This document shows, piece after piece, positions 55,779 to 64,000 of a DNA stretch of 64,000 nt. The translations under genes and the position numbers were made by a program. The notes beneath the pieces are model-generated. The model had not been told where the DNA came from. It did no database searches and saw only the letters and a program-made list of their open reading frames with translations. The DNA is taken from positions 498,285-562,284 of the forward strand of contig NZ_QKLU01000002.1 in NCBI RefSeq assembly GCF_003208655.1, read 5' to 3'. Source of the DNA: Pedobacter nutrimenti (GTDB taxonomy: Bacteria > Bacteroidota > Bacteroidia > Sphingobacteriales > Sphingobacteriaceae). Positions within the stretch are counted from its first letter, which is position 1. Each line of letters starts with the position of its first letter.

Positions 55779-57884
55779 TTGTCTGTAGAAATTTTATCAG
55801 CGTCGATTGAATACTTAAAGGGTGTTGGCCCTAAACGTGCCGAACTTCTGAAAAAGGAGTTGGGCATTTTTGCTTATGACCAGCTGTTAAATTATTACCC
55901 TTTCAGGTATATCGACCGGACAAGATTTTATAAAATCAGGGAACTCAATCCCGAATTGCCACTTGTACAGATTGTTGGCCGGATTACTGATAAAAAAACA
56001 ATTGGTGAAAAACATAAGAAAAGAATTGTTGCCAGGTTAAGCGATGAAACAGGGACCATTGAATTGGTTTGGTTTCAAAGTTTAAAGTGGGTAGAGGAAA
56101 ATGTGATGAGGGGAAAGGTGTATATTGTCTTTGGCAAACCAAACCTTTTTAACGGCACTTTTAGTATTTCTCATCCTGAGCTTGAAAATTATCCCAGACC
56201 TGCTGGAGTCACAGGTAACCTGACCCTGCAGCCCATTTATAATTCAACAGAGAAGTTAAAGAAACATTTTCTGGATAGCAAGGGAATCCAGAAACTCGTA
56301 GGCCTGCTGATAGAACAACACATCAGAGAAGTAAAGGAGAGCCTTCCGCCTTATGTTATGGAGAAGTATAAGTTAATTTCTAAAAGAGAGGCCTTACTCC
56401 ATATTCATTTTCCTGGAAGTGCGCAGATGCTCCAGGACGCCCAGCGAAGGTTGAAATTCGAAGAGCTTTTTTTTATCCAATTGCAGCTTTTAGGGAGTAA
56501 ACAGCAGCGGAACCTGAAATTTAAAGGGGCTGTTTTTGATAAGGTTGGAGCTAAAATAAATACTTTTTATAAAGACATTCTACCTTTCCCATTAACAGGT
56601 GCTCAGAAGCGGGTCATCAAAGAAATCCGGCTGGATACCCACAGGGGGATCCAAATGAACCGTCTGGTACAGGGAGATGTTGGGAGTGGAAAAACGATCG
56701 TTGCCCTGATGAGTATGTTACTTGCGAATGATAACGGTTACCAGGCCTGTATGATGGCGCCGACGGAGATTCTGGCCCGACAACATTACCAGTCCCTGGT
56801 TTCCCTGCTTAAAGATGATCTGGTTAAGGTGGCTGTACTTACCGGCAGTACAACAAAAAAACAAAGGACCTTATTACATGAACAACTAGAAGCAGGCGAA
56901 ATAGACATCCTGGTGGGGACTCATGCGCTGATCGAGGACAAGGTAAAGTTTAAAAATCTGGGGCTGGTTGTGATTGACGAACAACACCGTTTTGGTGTAG
57001 AACAGCGGGCAAAACTCTGGAGAAAGAACAGTATTCCCCCTCATATTCTGGTCATGACGGCTACGCCCATTCCAAGAACATTGGCGATGACCTTATATGG
57101 CGACCTTGATGTATCGGTTATTGATGAACTGCCTCTGGGTAGAAAACCAATTGAAACAAAGCATCTTTTTGAGAGCCAACGTTTGCGGATGTTTGGTTTT
57201 ATGAAGGAAGAAATTAAAAAAGGACGTCAGGTATACGTGGTTTATCCTCTAATTAAAGAGAGTGAACAGTTGGATCTTCTTTACCTGGAAGCGGGTATTG
57301 AACAGATGCGGTATCAGTTTCCTCTTCCTGATTTTCAGATCAGCATCGTTCATGGTAAAATGAGCAATGCAGATAAACAATATGAAATGCAACGCTTTGT
57401 GGAAGGAAAAGCGCAGATCATGGTTGCGACCACAGTGATTGAAGTAGGGGTTAATGTGCCGAATGCTTCGGTTATGGTTATTGAACACGCCGAGCGGTTT
57501 GGCTTGTCTCAATTGCATCAGCTCCGTGGCCGTGTGGGCCGGGGCGCCGAACAAAGTTTTTGTATTTTAATGTCCGGAAATAAGTTGACCCGGGAAGGAA
57601 AACTTCGATTAGAGACCATGGTTAAAACCAACAACGGCTTTGAAATATCTGAAATTGACTTACAACTCAGAGGTCCCGGAGATCTTTCAGGTACCCAGCA
57701 AAGCGGGGTTCTGGAGCTTAAAATGGCCGATTTGGCCAAAGATCAGGCCATTCTTCAGGAAGCCAGAAATATGATCATAGAAATTTTTGAGCAGGACCCG
57801 GTTCTTTCTTTGCCACAAAACCATTTACTGCGGGTCTATTTGGAAAGAAAAAACCAGGGCATCACTTTTGACAAGATTTCCTGA
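55779..57884 (+). CDS. recG: ATP-dependent DNA helicase RecG
   Basis: The 701-residue helicase remodels stalled forks and Holliday junctions. An N-terminal wedge OB domain (about 60-160) precedes the superfamily-2 motor: Walker A VQGDVGSGKT, DEQHRFGVEQR (the DExH box), motif III TATPIPRTL, and the RecG signature LSQLHQLRGRVGRG. The start is a TTG at 55779; no ATG fits before the conserved EYLKGVGPKRAELL. Full length for the family. Confidence 0.96.
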   Translation: MSVEILSASIEYLKGVGPKRAELLKKELGIFAYDQLLNYYPFRYIDRTRFYKIRELNPELPLVQIVGRITDKKTIGEKHKKRIVARLSDETGTIELVWFQSLKWVEENVMRGKVYIVFGKPNLFNGTFSISHPELENYPRPAGVTGNLTLQPIYNSTEKLKKHFLDSKGIQKLVGLLIEQHIREVKESLPPYVMEKYKLISKREALLHIHFPGSAQMLQDAQRRLKFEELFFIQLQLLGSKQQRNLKFKGAVFDKVGAKINTFYKDILPFPLTGAQKRVIKEIRLDTHRGIQMNRLVQGDVGSGKTIVALMSMLLANDNGYQACMMAPTEILARQHYQSLVSLLKDDLVKVAVLTGSTTKKQRTLLHEQLEAGEIDILVGTHALIEDKVKFKNLGLVVIDEQHRFGVEQRAKLWRKNSIPPHILVMTATPIPRTLAMTLYGDLDVSVIDELPLGRKPIETKHLFESQRLRMFGFMKEEIKKGRQVYVVYPLIKESEQLDLLYLEAGIEQMRYQFPLPDFQISIVHGKMSNADKQYEMQRFVEGKAQIMVATTVIEVGVNVPNASVMVIEHAERFGLSQLHQLRGRVGRGAEQSFCILMSGNKLTREGKLRLETMVKTNNGFEISEIDLQLRGPGDLSGTQQSGVLELKMADLAKDQAILQEARNMIIEIFEQDPVLSLPQNHLLRVYLERKNQGITFDKIS

Positions 57885-59096
57885 TTAATCTTCGTCGCTT
57901 CCCGGTAAAGATCCATTTCCTGAGTAGGCCCCTTTTCTGATCACCGGCATTTTCAAATATTTATACAGGTCATCCAAGTGCATCAGACTGCCATTGGTTA
58001 AATTTCCCAGAAAGATAACAATGATGTTTTTGTCCAGGTCACGGACATAGATGTGCCTGAAACCATGCCACCAACCGGTATGATAAACGACTTTTCTGCC
58101 ATTTTCCCCATCAAACATTCTCCAGCCATAACCATAATTAAAGTGACCGTTAACAGGCTTGTTGTGGCCTGTGTAAGCAGAGTCCAGGCTGGCCTTTGTT
58201 AGTAGGCGCCCATTACGCAATGCATGGTCGTACAGCACAAGGTCATGTATGGTACTGTAAATTCCTTTGTCTCCTACAGGACCATCCAGAAAATTCTGAA
58301 CAACAGAGTATCTCCATGTACGGTCATGTCCAACCACATCAACCGGGATTTTAGGGTAAACCGTGGTCGAATAAACATGAGTATGTTTCATTCCAGCAGG
58401 TTTAAAGACATTTTCCATCATGTAGTCCGCATATTTTTTGCCAGTTACTTTTTCTATAATGGCACCCAGGACCATAAAGTTCGAGTTGTTGTAATGAAAC
58501 CGGGTATCCGGGGCCGCATAACGGGCCGGCTTATGTTCGGCGATCAGGTTCATCACATCCATATTGCTCATTGGCTTTTTCTTGTCCTTCCAGATTCCGT
58601 CCGTAAAATAAACATAGTTCATCATACCGCTGCGATGGGTCAGCAGCAGTTTTACAGTAATGCCTTCGTAGGGAAAATTAGGAAAGAATTTTTTGACATT
58701 ATCACTTAAAGAGAGTTTTCCTTTTTCAACAAGCTGCATAATGGCCACACCTGTGAAAGTTTTGGTTACAGAAGCGAGTTCAAATTCAGAATTGATTTTC
58801 AGGCTATCCCGGTGTAAGTAGTCTGCCCAGCCAATGGCTTTTTCATAAATGATTTTACCATCTTTTGCAACCAGCATATTGCCATTAAAGCCATATTTTT
58901 TATGGAGGGTTTCTACAAAATTTGCAATGAATTTATCTCCTTTATCTGGATTGTAAACCAGCAACAGACTATCCGCTTTGTCGTCATGTTTGGTTCGGAT
59001 TTTGGGATCAGCAACCGTTTTTTTATCAGTGGAAGAGCAATTGGTAAAAAGAAATGTGGCCATAGTAGCCACAGCTAAAATATTACGGTAAGTCAT
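57885..59096 (-). CDS. Serine beta-lactamase-like lipoprotein (class C/PBP fold)
   Basis: The 403-residue protein has a lipobox FLFTNC and the class-C beta-lactamase/DD-peptidase fold: SxxK motif SVTK, YxN motif FHYNNSN, and VYHTGWWHG in the place of KTG. These proteins are mostly esterases or peptidases; real beta-lactam resistance cannot be inferred. An extra ATG 9 bases upstream is possible. Convergent with recG, stop codons adjacent. Confidence 0.85.
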   Translation of the reverse strand: MTYRNILAVATMATFLFTNCSSTDKKTVADPKIRTKHDDKADSLLLVYNPDKGDKFIANFVETLHKKYGFNGNMLVAKDGKIIYEKAIGWADYLHRDSLKINSEFELASVTKTFTGVAIMQLVEKGKLSLSDNVKKFFPNFPYEGITVKLLLTHRSGMMNYVYFTDGIWKDKKKPMSNMDVMNLIAEHKPARYAAPDTRFHYNNSNFMVLGAIIEKVTGKKYADYMMENVFKPAGMKHTHVYSTTVYPKIPVDVVGHDRTWRYSVVQNFLDGPVGDKGIYSTIHDLVLYDHALRNGRLLTKASLDSAYTGHNKPVNGHFNYGYGWRMFDGENGRKVVYHTGWWHGFRHIYVRDLDKNIIVIFLGNLTNGSLMHLDDLYKYLKMPVIRKGAYSGNGSLPGSDED

Positions 59097-59208
59097 GTAG
59101 GACAAATTCTGTTTAAAAAGCCGGAAAATTAAGAAATAATACTCCTTTTAACGTAAAAGAGTTTTAAACATTATCATTTACTTTACATTCTTATATTAAG
59201 ATAAAACT

Positions 59209-59216
59209 TAAATTTG
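59209..59216 (+). promoter_or_regulatory. -7 promoter element of fumC
   Basis: TAAATTTG, exact TAnnTTTG, 19 bases before the fumC ATG. Confidence 0.6.
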
Positions 59217-59235
59217 TGACAAAACGTATAAGATT

Positions 59236-60633
59236 ATGAATTTTAGAACTGAACACGATACGATGGGTGAAGTACAGGTGCCTGCTGATAAATATTGGGG
59301 CGCACAGACTGAACGATCACGTAATAATTTTAAAATCGGACCAGAGGCTTCTATGCCAAAAGAAATTATCCATGCTTTTGGATATTTAAAAAAAGCTGCC
59401 GCTTTGGCAAATCATGAACTGGGCGTGTTGGCCGCAGATAAAAAAGAGCTGATTGTTAAAGCTTGTGATGAAGTTATTGCAGGTAAACTCGATGAGCAGT
59501 TTCCTTTGGTCATCTGGCAAACCGGTTCAGGAACCCAAAGCAATATGAACGCTAATGAAGTAATTGCTTATCGTGCCCATGTCTTAAATGGCGGTGATCT
59601 TAATGATGCTAAAAAAGCATTACATCCAAATGATGACGTCAATAAATCACAATCCTCCAACGATACTTATCCGACTGCAATGCATATTGCAGCATATAAA
59701 CAAGCTTCGGAAATTACACTTCCCGGCTTGGAGAAATTGCATACTACATTAAGTGCCAAAGCAACTGAGTTTGCAAAAATTGTAAAAACAGGCCGTACTC
59801 ATTTTATGGATGCGACCCCTTTAACTTTGGGACAGGAATTTTCCGGTTACGCTCAACAAGTTCAAAACGGAATCAGGGCGGTTAAAAACGCTTTGGCCAT
59901 GATCACGGAACTGGCTTTGGGTGGTACCGCTGTTGGAACAGGTTTGAATACACCAAAAGGTTATGATGTACTTGTTGCAAAGAAAATTGCAGAATTAACC
60001 GGTTTACCTTTTGTAACTGCTCCAAATAAATTTGAAGCGCTGGCTGCTCATGATGCAATGGTGGAGCTTTCTGGAGCTTATAAAAGAGTTGCGGTATCTT
60101 TGATGAAAATTGCAAATGACATTAGGATGCTCAGTTCTGGGCCTCGTTCAGGTATCGGTGAAATCATTATTCCCGACAATGAGCCAGGATCGTCTATTAT
60201 GCCGGGAAAAGTTAACCCAACGCAACCAGAGGCTTTAACAATGGTTTGTGCGCAGGTTATAGGAAACGATGTTGCTGTAAGTATAGGTGGAAGTACAGGG
60301 CATTTTGAATTGAATGTTTTTAAACCAGTTATTGCCGCAAATGTCCTTCAGTCAGGCAGGTTAATCGGAGATGCCTGTGTTTCTTTTAATGACCATTGTG
60401 CAGAAGGTATTTTACCAAACCTGCCGGAAATTAAAAAACATTTGGAAAACTCTTTAATGTTGGTTACCGCGCTGAATCCGCATATTGGCTATGAGAATGC
60501 AGCAAAAATTGCAAAAAAAGCCCATAAAGAAAATAAAACCCTTCGGGAAGCAGCTGTTGAACTGGGCTTGTTAACCAGTGAGCAATTTGACCAGTGGGTA
60601 AAACCGGAAGATATGGTAGGGAGTTTAAAGTAA
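59236..60633 (+). CDS. fumC: Fumarate hydratase, class II
   Basis: The 465-residue TCA enzyme interconverts fumarate and malate. Signature [13 protein letters not shown] holds the catalytic Ser; [14 protein letters not shown] and the [20 protein letters not shown] stretch are also present. It is the iron-free, heat-stable type. Full length. Confidence 0.97.
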   Translation: MNFRTEHDTMGEVQVPADKYWGAQTERSRNNFKIGPEASMPKEIIHAFGYLKKAAALANHELGVLAADKKELIVKACDEVIAGKLDEQFPLVIWQTGSGTQSNMNANEVIAYRAHVLNGGDLNDAKKALHPNDDVNKSQSSNDTYPTAMHIAAYKQASEITLPGLEKLHTTLSAKATEFAKIVKTGRTHFMDATPLTLGQEFSGYAQQVQNGIRAVKNALAMITELALGGTAVGTGLNTPKGYDVLVAKKIAELTGLPFVTAPNKFEALAAHDAMVELSGAYKRVAVSLMKIANDIRMLSSGPRSGIGEIIIPDNEPGSSIMPGKVNPTQPEALTMVCAQVIGNDVAVSIGGSTGHFELNVFKPVIAANVLQSGRLIGDACVSFNDHCAEGILPNLPEIKKHLENSLMLVTALNPHIGYENAAKIAKKAHKENKTLREAAVELGLLTSEQFDQWVKPEDMVGSLK

Positions 60634-60648
60634 TTGGCCGGTTATATA

Positions 60649-61140
60649 ATGAGAAGCGTCTTCTTTTTTTTAGGACTGGTTTGTATCCTGACTGCCTGCA
60701 GAAGACTTCCCAATGTGCAGGGAAAAGGAGAGGCTTTTCTTCAGGGAGTATGGAGCCAGGACAGCATAGCGAATTCAAATAAACTGCTGAATTATACACA
60801 ACATAAATTTAAATTTACCTGCGACTCTTTTTATGTAGAAATGACGACCCATTCCAGGGTAAATTATTATGCCGATTCTTGCTTTAATAATGGCCTTTGG
60901 AAAGAATATGCAAAAGGAGTCTATGTGGTCAGGGGAGACAGCCTTTTTCTGGACGGCACTTTTACAAAAGCAAATTACAAACAGAAAGTATCAGGTTGTT
61001 ATCAGATTGGACGTTACTTCAAGAGTTTTTACATTAAGTCTTCAAAACCCAATGTGGTCCAATTGGAAAGTATAAGCGACCAAAGGGATTGTAACCTGAT
61101 TTTAAAAGAACGCATCGTTTGTGAACCCAAAGAATTATAA
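60649..61140 (+). CDS. Small lipoprotein after fumC
   Basis: The 163-residue protein has lipobox LTAC (Cys17) and several further cysteines. It shows GKGEAFLQGVWSQD, YADSCFNNGLWKEY, GDSLFLDGTF, a beta-rich lipocalin-like pattern. Related proteins have been labelled fumarate hydratase only because of their place next to fumC; there is no enzyme motif. Start at ATG 60649 rather than the TTG at 60634. Confidence 0.7.
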   Translation: MRSVFFFLGLVCILTACRRLPNVQGKGEAFLQGVWSQDSIANSNKLLNYTQHKFKFTCDSFYVEMTTHSRVNYYADSCFNNGLWKEYAKGVYVVRGDSLFLDGTFTKANYKQKVSGCYQIGRYFKSFYIKSSKPNVVQLESISDQRDCNLILKERIVCEPKEL

Positions 61141-61144
61141 AAAC

Positions 61145-61951
61145 ATGAATATATTTTCAGTAAAGAAAAAGTTAAAGTTGGCTCTTTTATTGGGGGCTAT
61201 GGCTTATTTGCCATTGCAGGTTTCCGCCTGGGGCATGACCGGGCACCGCGTGGTCGGACAAGTTGCAGATTATTACCTGACTGCAAAGGCACGTAAAGCG
61301 GTGCAAGGTGTACTGGGAACAGAGTCTATGGCTATGGCCAGTAACTGGCCTGATTTTATCAAATCTGATACCTCATTTAATTATTTGGGGTCCTGGCATT
61401 ATGTTAACCTTCCTGCCGGGCTGGACCAGCAAGGTGTTTACCAATTCCTCCATACAGAGAAAGGACCAAATGTTTTCAATAAAATACCGGAGGTGATCTC
61501 TGTATTGAAAAACCCGCAGAGCAATGCAGATCAGAAAAGGATGGCCATGAGGTTGCTGATTCACCTTGTCGGCGATTTGCATCAGCCGATGCATACGGCC
61601 CGTAAAGAGGATTTGGGCGGAAACCGGATCAGTGTTACCTGGTTTGGTGAAAAATCAAATCTGCACAGGGTGTGGGATGAAGGCCTGGTGGATTACCAGC
61701 AGTTGAGTTATACAGAATATGCTGCAGCAATAAATCACCCGACTAAAGAGCAGTTGAATGCCTGGACAACGACTTCTTTACAGGATTGTGTGTTGGAATC
61801 TTATACCATCTGCAACAAGATTTATGCAGGGGTAAAACCCGACGACAGATTAAGTTACCGTTATAACTTTGACTATGTGGATACGGTAAATGAACAATTG
61901 CTAAAAGGAGGAATCCGCCTGGCAAAACTGATTAATGATATCTACGGTTAA
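61145..61951 (+). CDS. S1/P1 nuclease, secreted zinc enzyme
   Basis: The 268-residue protein has a signal peptide ending VSA, followed by Trp (AWGMTGHRVVGQ), the zinc-binding mature N-terminus of S1/P1 nucleases. Further zinc ligands lie in ASNWPDFIKSD, WHYVNLP, HLVGDLHQPMHT and GGNRISVTW, then NLHRVWDEGLV. It cleaves single-stranded nucleic acids and removes 3'-phosphates outside the cytoplasm. All ligands appear present. ATG 61145 is used; the one at 61121 overlaps the previous gene. Confidence 0.93.
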   Translation: MNIFSVKKKLKLALLLGAMAYLPLQVSAWGMTGHRVVGQVADYYLTAKARKAVQGVLGTESMAMASNWPDFIKSDTSFNYLGSWHYVNLPAGLDQQGVYQFLHTEKGPNVFNKIPEVISVLKNPQSNADQKRMAMRLLIHLVGDLHQPMHTARKEDLGGNRISVTWFGEKSNLHRVWDEGLVDYQQLSYTEYAAAINHPTKEQLNAWTTTSLQDCVLESYTICNKIYAGVKPDDRLSYRYNFDYVDTVNEQLLKGGIRLAKLINDIYG

Positions 61952-61961
61952 TCCAATCATT

Positions 61962-62519
61962 ATGGGCCATCTTAAGCTATATATGATGATACTGGGCTGT
62001 AAGCCTCAGGGCCGGCATACAGAACAGCACGATGTTTTTTTTACGGTTGCTACGTCTATGAAAGAAACTGTGCCTGCGATAACTGGGTTTTGGCCCGAGG
62101 CATCAGGAAAGCTGCATGTTGATGCCTGGCGGGAAGTGACCGAGGTGGATGGTTTCAAAATTGAAATCACAGAAAAGAAAGAACAAGAAAAAGATGCGCT
62201 TAAATTGTTTTTCATCAACCTGGGAGGTTATAAAAAGGGCGAATTTGATGAATTGCATTATAAAATGCTGGTCGTAGCAGCCAATTTGGCTAATGCAACT
62301 CAAAAAGCCAAGCAGACGGCATTTTATCAACATACCGGCTTTTCAGGTGCTGTTTCTCATATCGACGATAAGTACGGTGTGGATGTGGATGATGCTGTAG
62401 AGATTCTGGAAATCCTCCCCAGAGAAATTAAAGAAAAATATAGTCTTCAGATTACACAGCAGAAAGATTTACCCAACGACGAAATTAACCTTGGGTATTT
62501 TCCGTTGAATAAAATCTGA
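61962..62519 (+). CDS. DUF1543 protein
   Basis: The 185-residue protein has two copies of the DUF1543 unit: LYMMILGCKPQGRHTEQHDVFF near the start and INLGGYKKGEFDELHYKMLVV in the second half. Function unknown. Its start (ATG 61962) lies 10 bases after the nuclease stop. Ends in a terminator. Confidence 0.8.
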   Translation: MGHLKLYMMILGCKPQGRHTEQHDVFFTVATSMKETVPAITGFWPEASGKLHVDAWREVTEVDGFKIEITEKKEQEKDALKLFFINLGGYKKGEFDELHYKMLVVAANLANATQKAKQTAFYQHTGFSGAVSHIDDKYGVDVDDAVEILEILPREIKEKYSLQITQQKDLPNDEINLGYFPLNKI

Positions 62520-62532
62520 GCGGGACGTAAAG

Positions 62533-62565
62533 AAAAAAGCCAGCAGATCATCTGCTGGCTTTTTT
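62533..62565. terminator. Terminator between DUF1543 and cphA
   Basis: AAAAAAGCCAGCAGA and TCTGCTGGCTTTTTT pair perfectly around TCA; symmetrical, serving both convergent genes. Confidence 0.93.
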
Positions 62566-62570
62566 TGTAA

Positions 62571-64000
62571 TCAAACTCCAAACTCTTTATCCAGGTATTC
62601 AGTAACCTTAACAATGGCATTATCTATAGTATCGCTTAAAATCGTCATAAACGATCCTGATTTTGCCGTTGCAATGATGTATTGGAGACAATCATTGCCA
62701 TTGTTATTGATGATGACTTCCATATCAGGTTTCACTTCGTAAATACCCGATAAAAGCAGATCGATCAACTCTTGCTGATTTCGGCCCCTCAGGTATTTTT
62801 CCTGACATATGATAATCTTATCAAACATTTGAGCGGCAATACGGGCTGTTTCTTTGATGTCCTCATCCCTACGGTCCCCTGTACCGGAAATGACCCCAAC
62901 GTGTTCGGTGGCTTCAATGGTTTTCAAATAATCCTTAATTCCATTAAAACCATCCGGGTTATGTGCGAAATCAACAAGGATCTGAAACTCCTTAAATTTA
63001 AAAATATTCATCCTTCCAGGTGTCTGGGCTGCTGAAGGAATAAAAGTCTCTAGCGACATCCGGATGTCTTCAATTTTATACCCGCAAAGAAAAACAGCCA
63101 GGGTTGCAGCAAGTACGTTTTCAATCATGAATTCTACACTCCCGCCAAAGGTGATGGGAATATGGGTAACTTTATCCACCCTTATTTTCCAGTCTCCCTT
63201 TTTTATGGTGATGTAACCATTTTCATAAATGGCGGCGGTACCCCCTTTTTTACAATGTTCTACAATGGCTGGGTTCTTTTCGTCCATGCTGAAATAGGCG
63301 ACTTTGCAATCGGCATCATTGGCTATTTTAATACAGTATTTATTATCTGCATTTAACACCGCCCAGCCATCTCTTTTTACTGCACCAATGACCACATTTT
63401 TAACGCGTGTAAGGTCATCCAGGCTATGAATATCAGAGATTCCTAAATGGTCTTCCTGGATATTTGTCACCACACCGATATCACACTTATTAAAGCCAAG
63501 GCCTGCCCGAAGGATTCCCCCTCTTGCGGTTTCCAGTACGGCAAATTCTACAGTCGGATCTCTTAGAATAAACTCCGAACTGATGGGGCCAGTGGTATCC
63601 CCTTTCATGAGCAGGGTGTTTTGCACATAAATTCCATCCGAGGTGGTATAACCAACCCGGGTACCATTGCTTTTGACCATGTGGGCAATCAACCTGGTGG
63701 TGGTGGTTTTTCCGTTGGTTCCGGTCACTGCAATAATTGGAATCCTTGCAGATTTTCCTGGAGGATAAAGCATATCTATAACCGGGGCAGCCACGTTTCT
63801 TGGTAAACCTTCACTTGGGGCAAGGTGCATTCTGAAGCCCGGGGCTGCATTGACCTCTAGAATAACCCCGCCATTTTCTGTCAAAGGCTGTGTCAGGTTC
63901 TGTGCCATGACATCAATACCGCAAATATCAAGACCTATGATTCTGGAAATGCGTTCGCTGATGAAAATATTCTGCGGATGAACCAAATCTGTGACATCAA
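62571..64000 (-). CDS. cphA: Cyanophycin synthetase, C-terminal part (runs off the window)
   Basis: The last 476 or so residues of the protein are here; its N-terminus lies beyond the right edge, since the frame has no stop to base 64000. Visible parts: the end of the ATP-grasp domain (GVILEVNAAPGFRMHLAPSEG) and a complete Mur-ligase-like domain with Walker-type ITVTGTNGKTTTTRLIAH-like AVTGTNGKTTTTR, GISDIHSLDDLTRVK, and VDFAHNPDGF. The enzyme polymerises aspartate and arginine into cyanophycin without a ribosome. The TTG at 63986 is just an internal codon. Confidence 0.93.
   Translation of the reverse strand, partial: DVTDLVHPQNIFISERISRIIGLDICGIDVMAQNLTQPLTENGGVILEVNAAPGFRMHLAPSEGLPRNVAAPVIDMLYPPGKSARIPIIAVTGTNGKTTTTRLIAHMVKSNGTRVGYTTSDGIYVQNTLLMKGDTTGPISSEFILRDPTVEFAVLETARGGILRAGLGFNKCDIGVVTNIQEDHLGISDIHSLDDLTRVKNVVIGAVKRDGWAVLNADNKYCIKIANDADCKVAYFSMDEKNPAIVEHCKKGGTAAIYENGYITIKKGDWKIRVDKVTHIPITFGGSVEFMIENVLAATLAVFLCGYKIEDIRMSLETFIPSAAQTPGRMNIFKFKEFQILVDFAHNPDGFNGIKDYLKTIEATEHVGVISGTGDRRDEDIKETARIAAQMFDKIIICQEKYLRGRNQQELIDLLLSGIYEVKPDMEVIINNNGNDCLQYIIATAKSGSFMTILSDTIDNAIVKVTEYLDKEFGV

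Noticed and set aside
57885..59096. Beta-lactam resistance gene
   Set aside because: The fold is shared with many esterases and peptidases, the KTG box reads HTG, and there is no resistance context.
60649..61140. Fumarate hydratase subunit
   Set aside because: The gene only follows fumC; it has a lipoprotein signal and no fumarase motifs.

Overview
The window comes from a Bacteroidota chromosome, most likely a Sphingobacteriaceae (Pedobacter-like) soil or water bacterium. The evidence is the many TAnnTTTG promoter elements, the near absence of Shine-Dalgarno sites, frequent TTG starts, and lineage-typical proteins: a DUF4270 lipoprotein, a half-length glycogen-synthase-like protein next to panC, a 29-residue bS22/mS38-like protein, a TonB-dependent receptor with a carboxypeptidase-like N-terminus, and an OmpA with thrombospondin type-3 repeats. 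No tRNA, rRNA, insertion sequence, prophage or CRISPR array was seen.

Layout. 0-8 kb: translation and nucleotide genes (tsf, pyrH, frr), interrupted by a pair of M16 peptidases with complementary active-site halves and by nagA; an ABC exporter follows. 8-14 kb: vitamin uptake. A TPP riboswitch controls a TonB-dependent receptor and thiE, and directly upstream lie pnuC and a NadR-type ribosylnicotinamide kinase. A 457-base gene-poor stretch with several inverted repeats follows. 14-24 kb: carB (without the usual C-terminal allosteric domain), radA, RNase G, the bS22-like gene, a TPR protein, an HU/IHF gene, mutY and ssb. 24-30 kb: DUF4270 lipoprotein, half glycogen synthase, panC, panD, an acyl-CoA dehydrogenase and small membrane or lipoproteins. 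30-35 kb: rimP-nusA-infB with a terminator-like hairpin in the leader.

35.3-52.4 kb is an AT-rich surface-polysaccharide region: the heptose genes hldA-gmhA-hldC, a methyltransferase, about ten glycosyltransferases of several families, an MsbA-type ABC flippase and a GT87-like membrane protein. Two tandem genes there are diverged duplicates, each with a GT2 and a GT4 domain; in one copy the GT2 metal-binding motif is destroyed. 52.4-64 kb returns to core genes: meaB, a major OmpA porin, a small membrane protein, a RidA protein, recG, a serine beta-lactamase-like lipoprotein, fumC, an S1/P1 nuclease, a DUF1543 protein, and the 3' part of a cyanophycin synthetase gene running off the right edge.

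I found no clearly new multi-gene defence or mobile system. The best leads are the split M16 pair, the degenerate duplicate glycosyltransferase, the structured leaders of pnuC and of rimP-nusA-infB, promoters placed almost on start codons (possible leaderless mRNAs), and the short genes at 21.2 and 55.2 kb.
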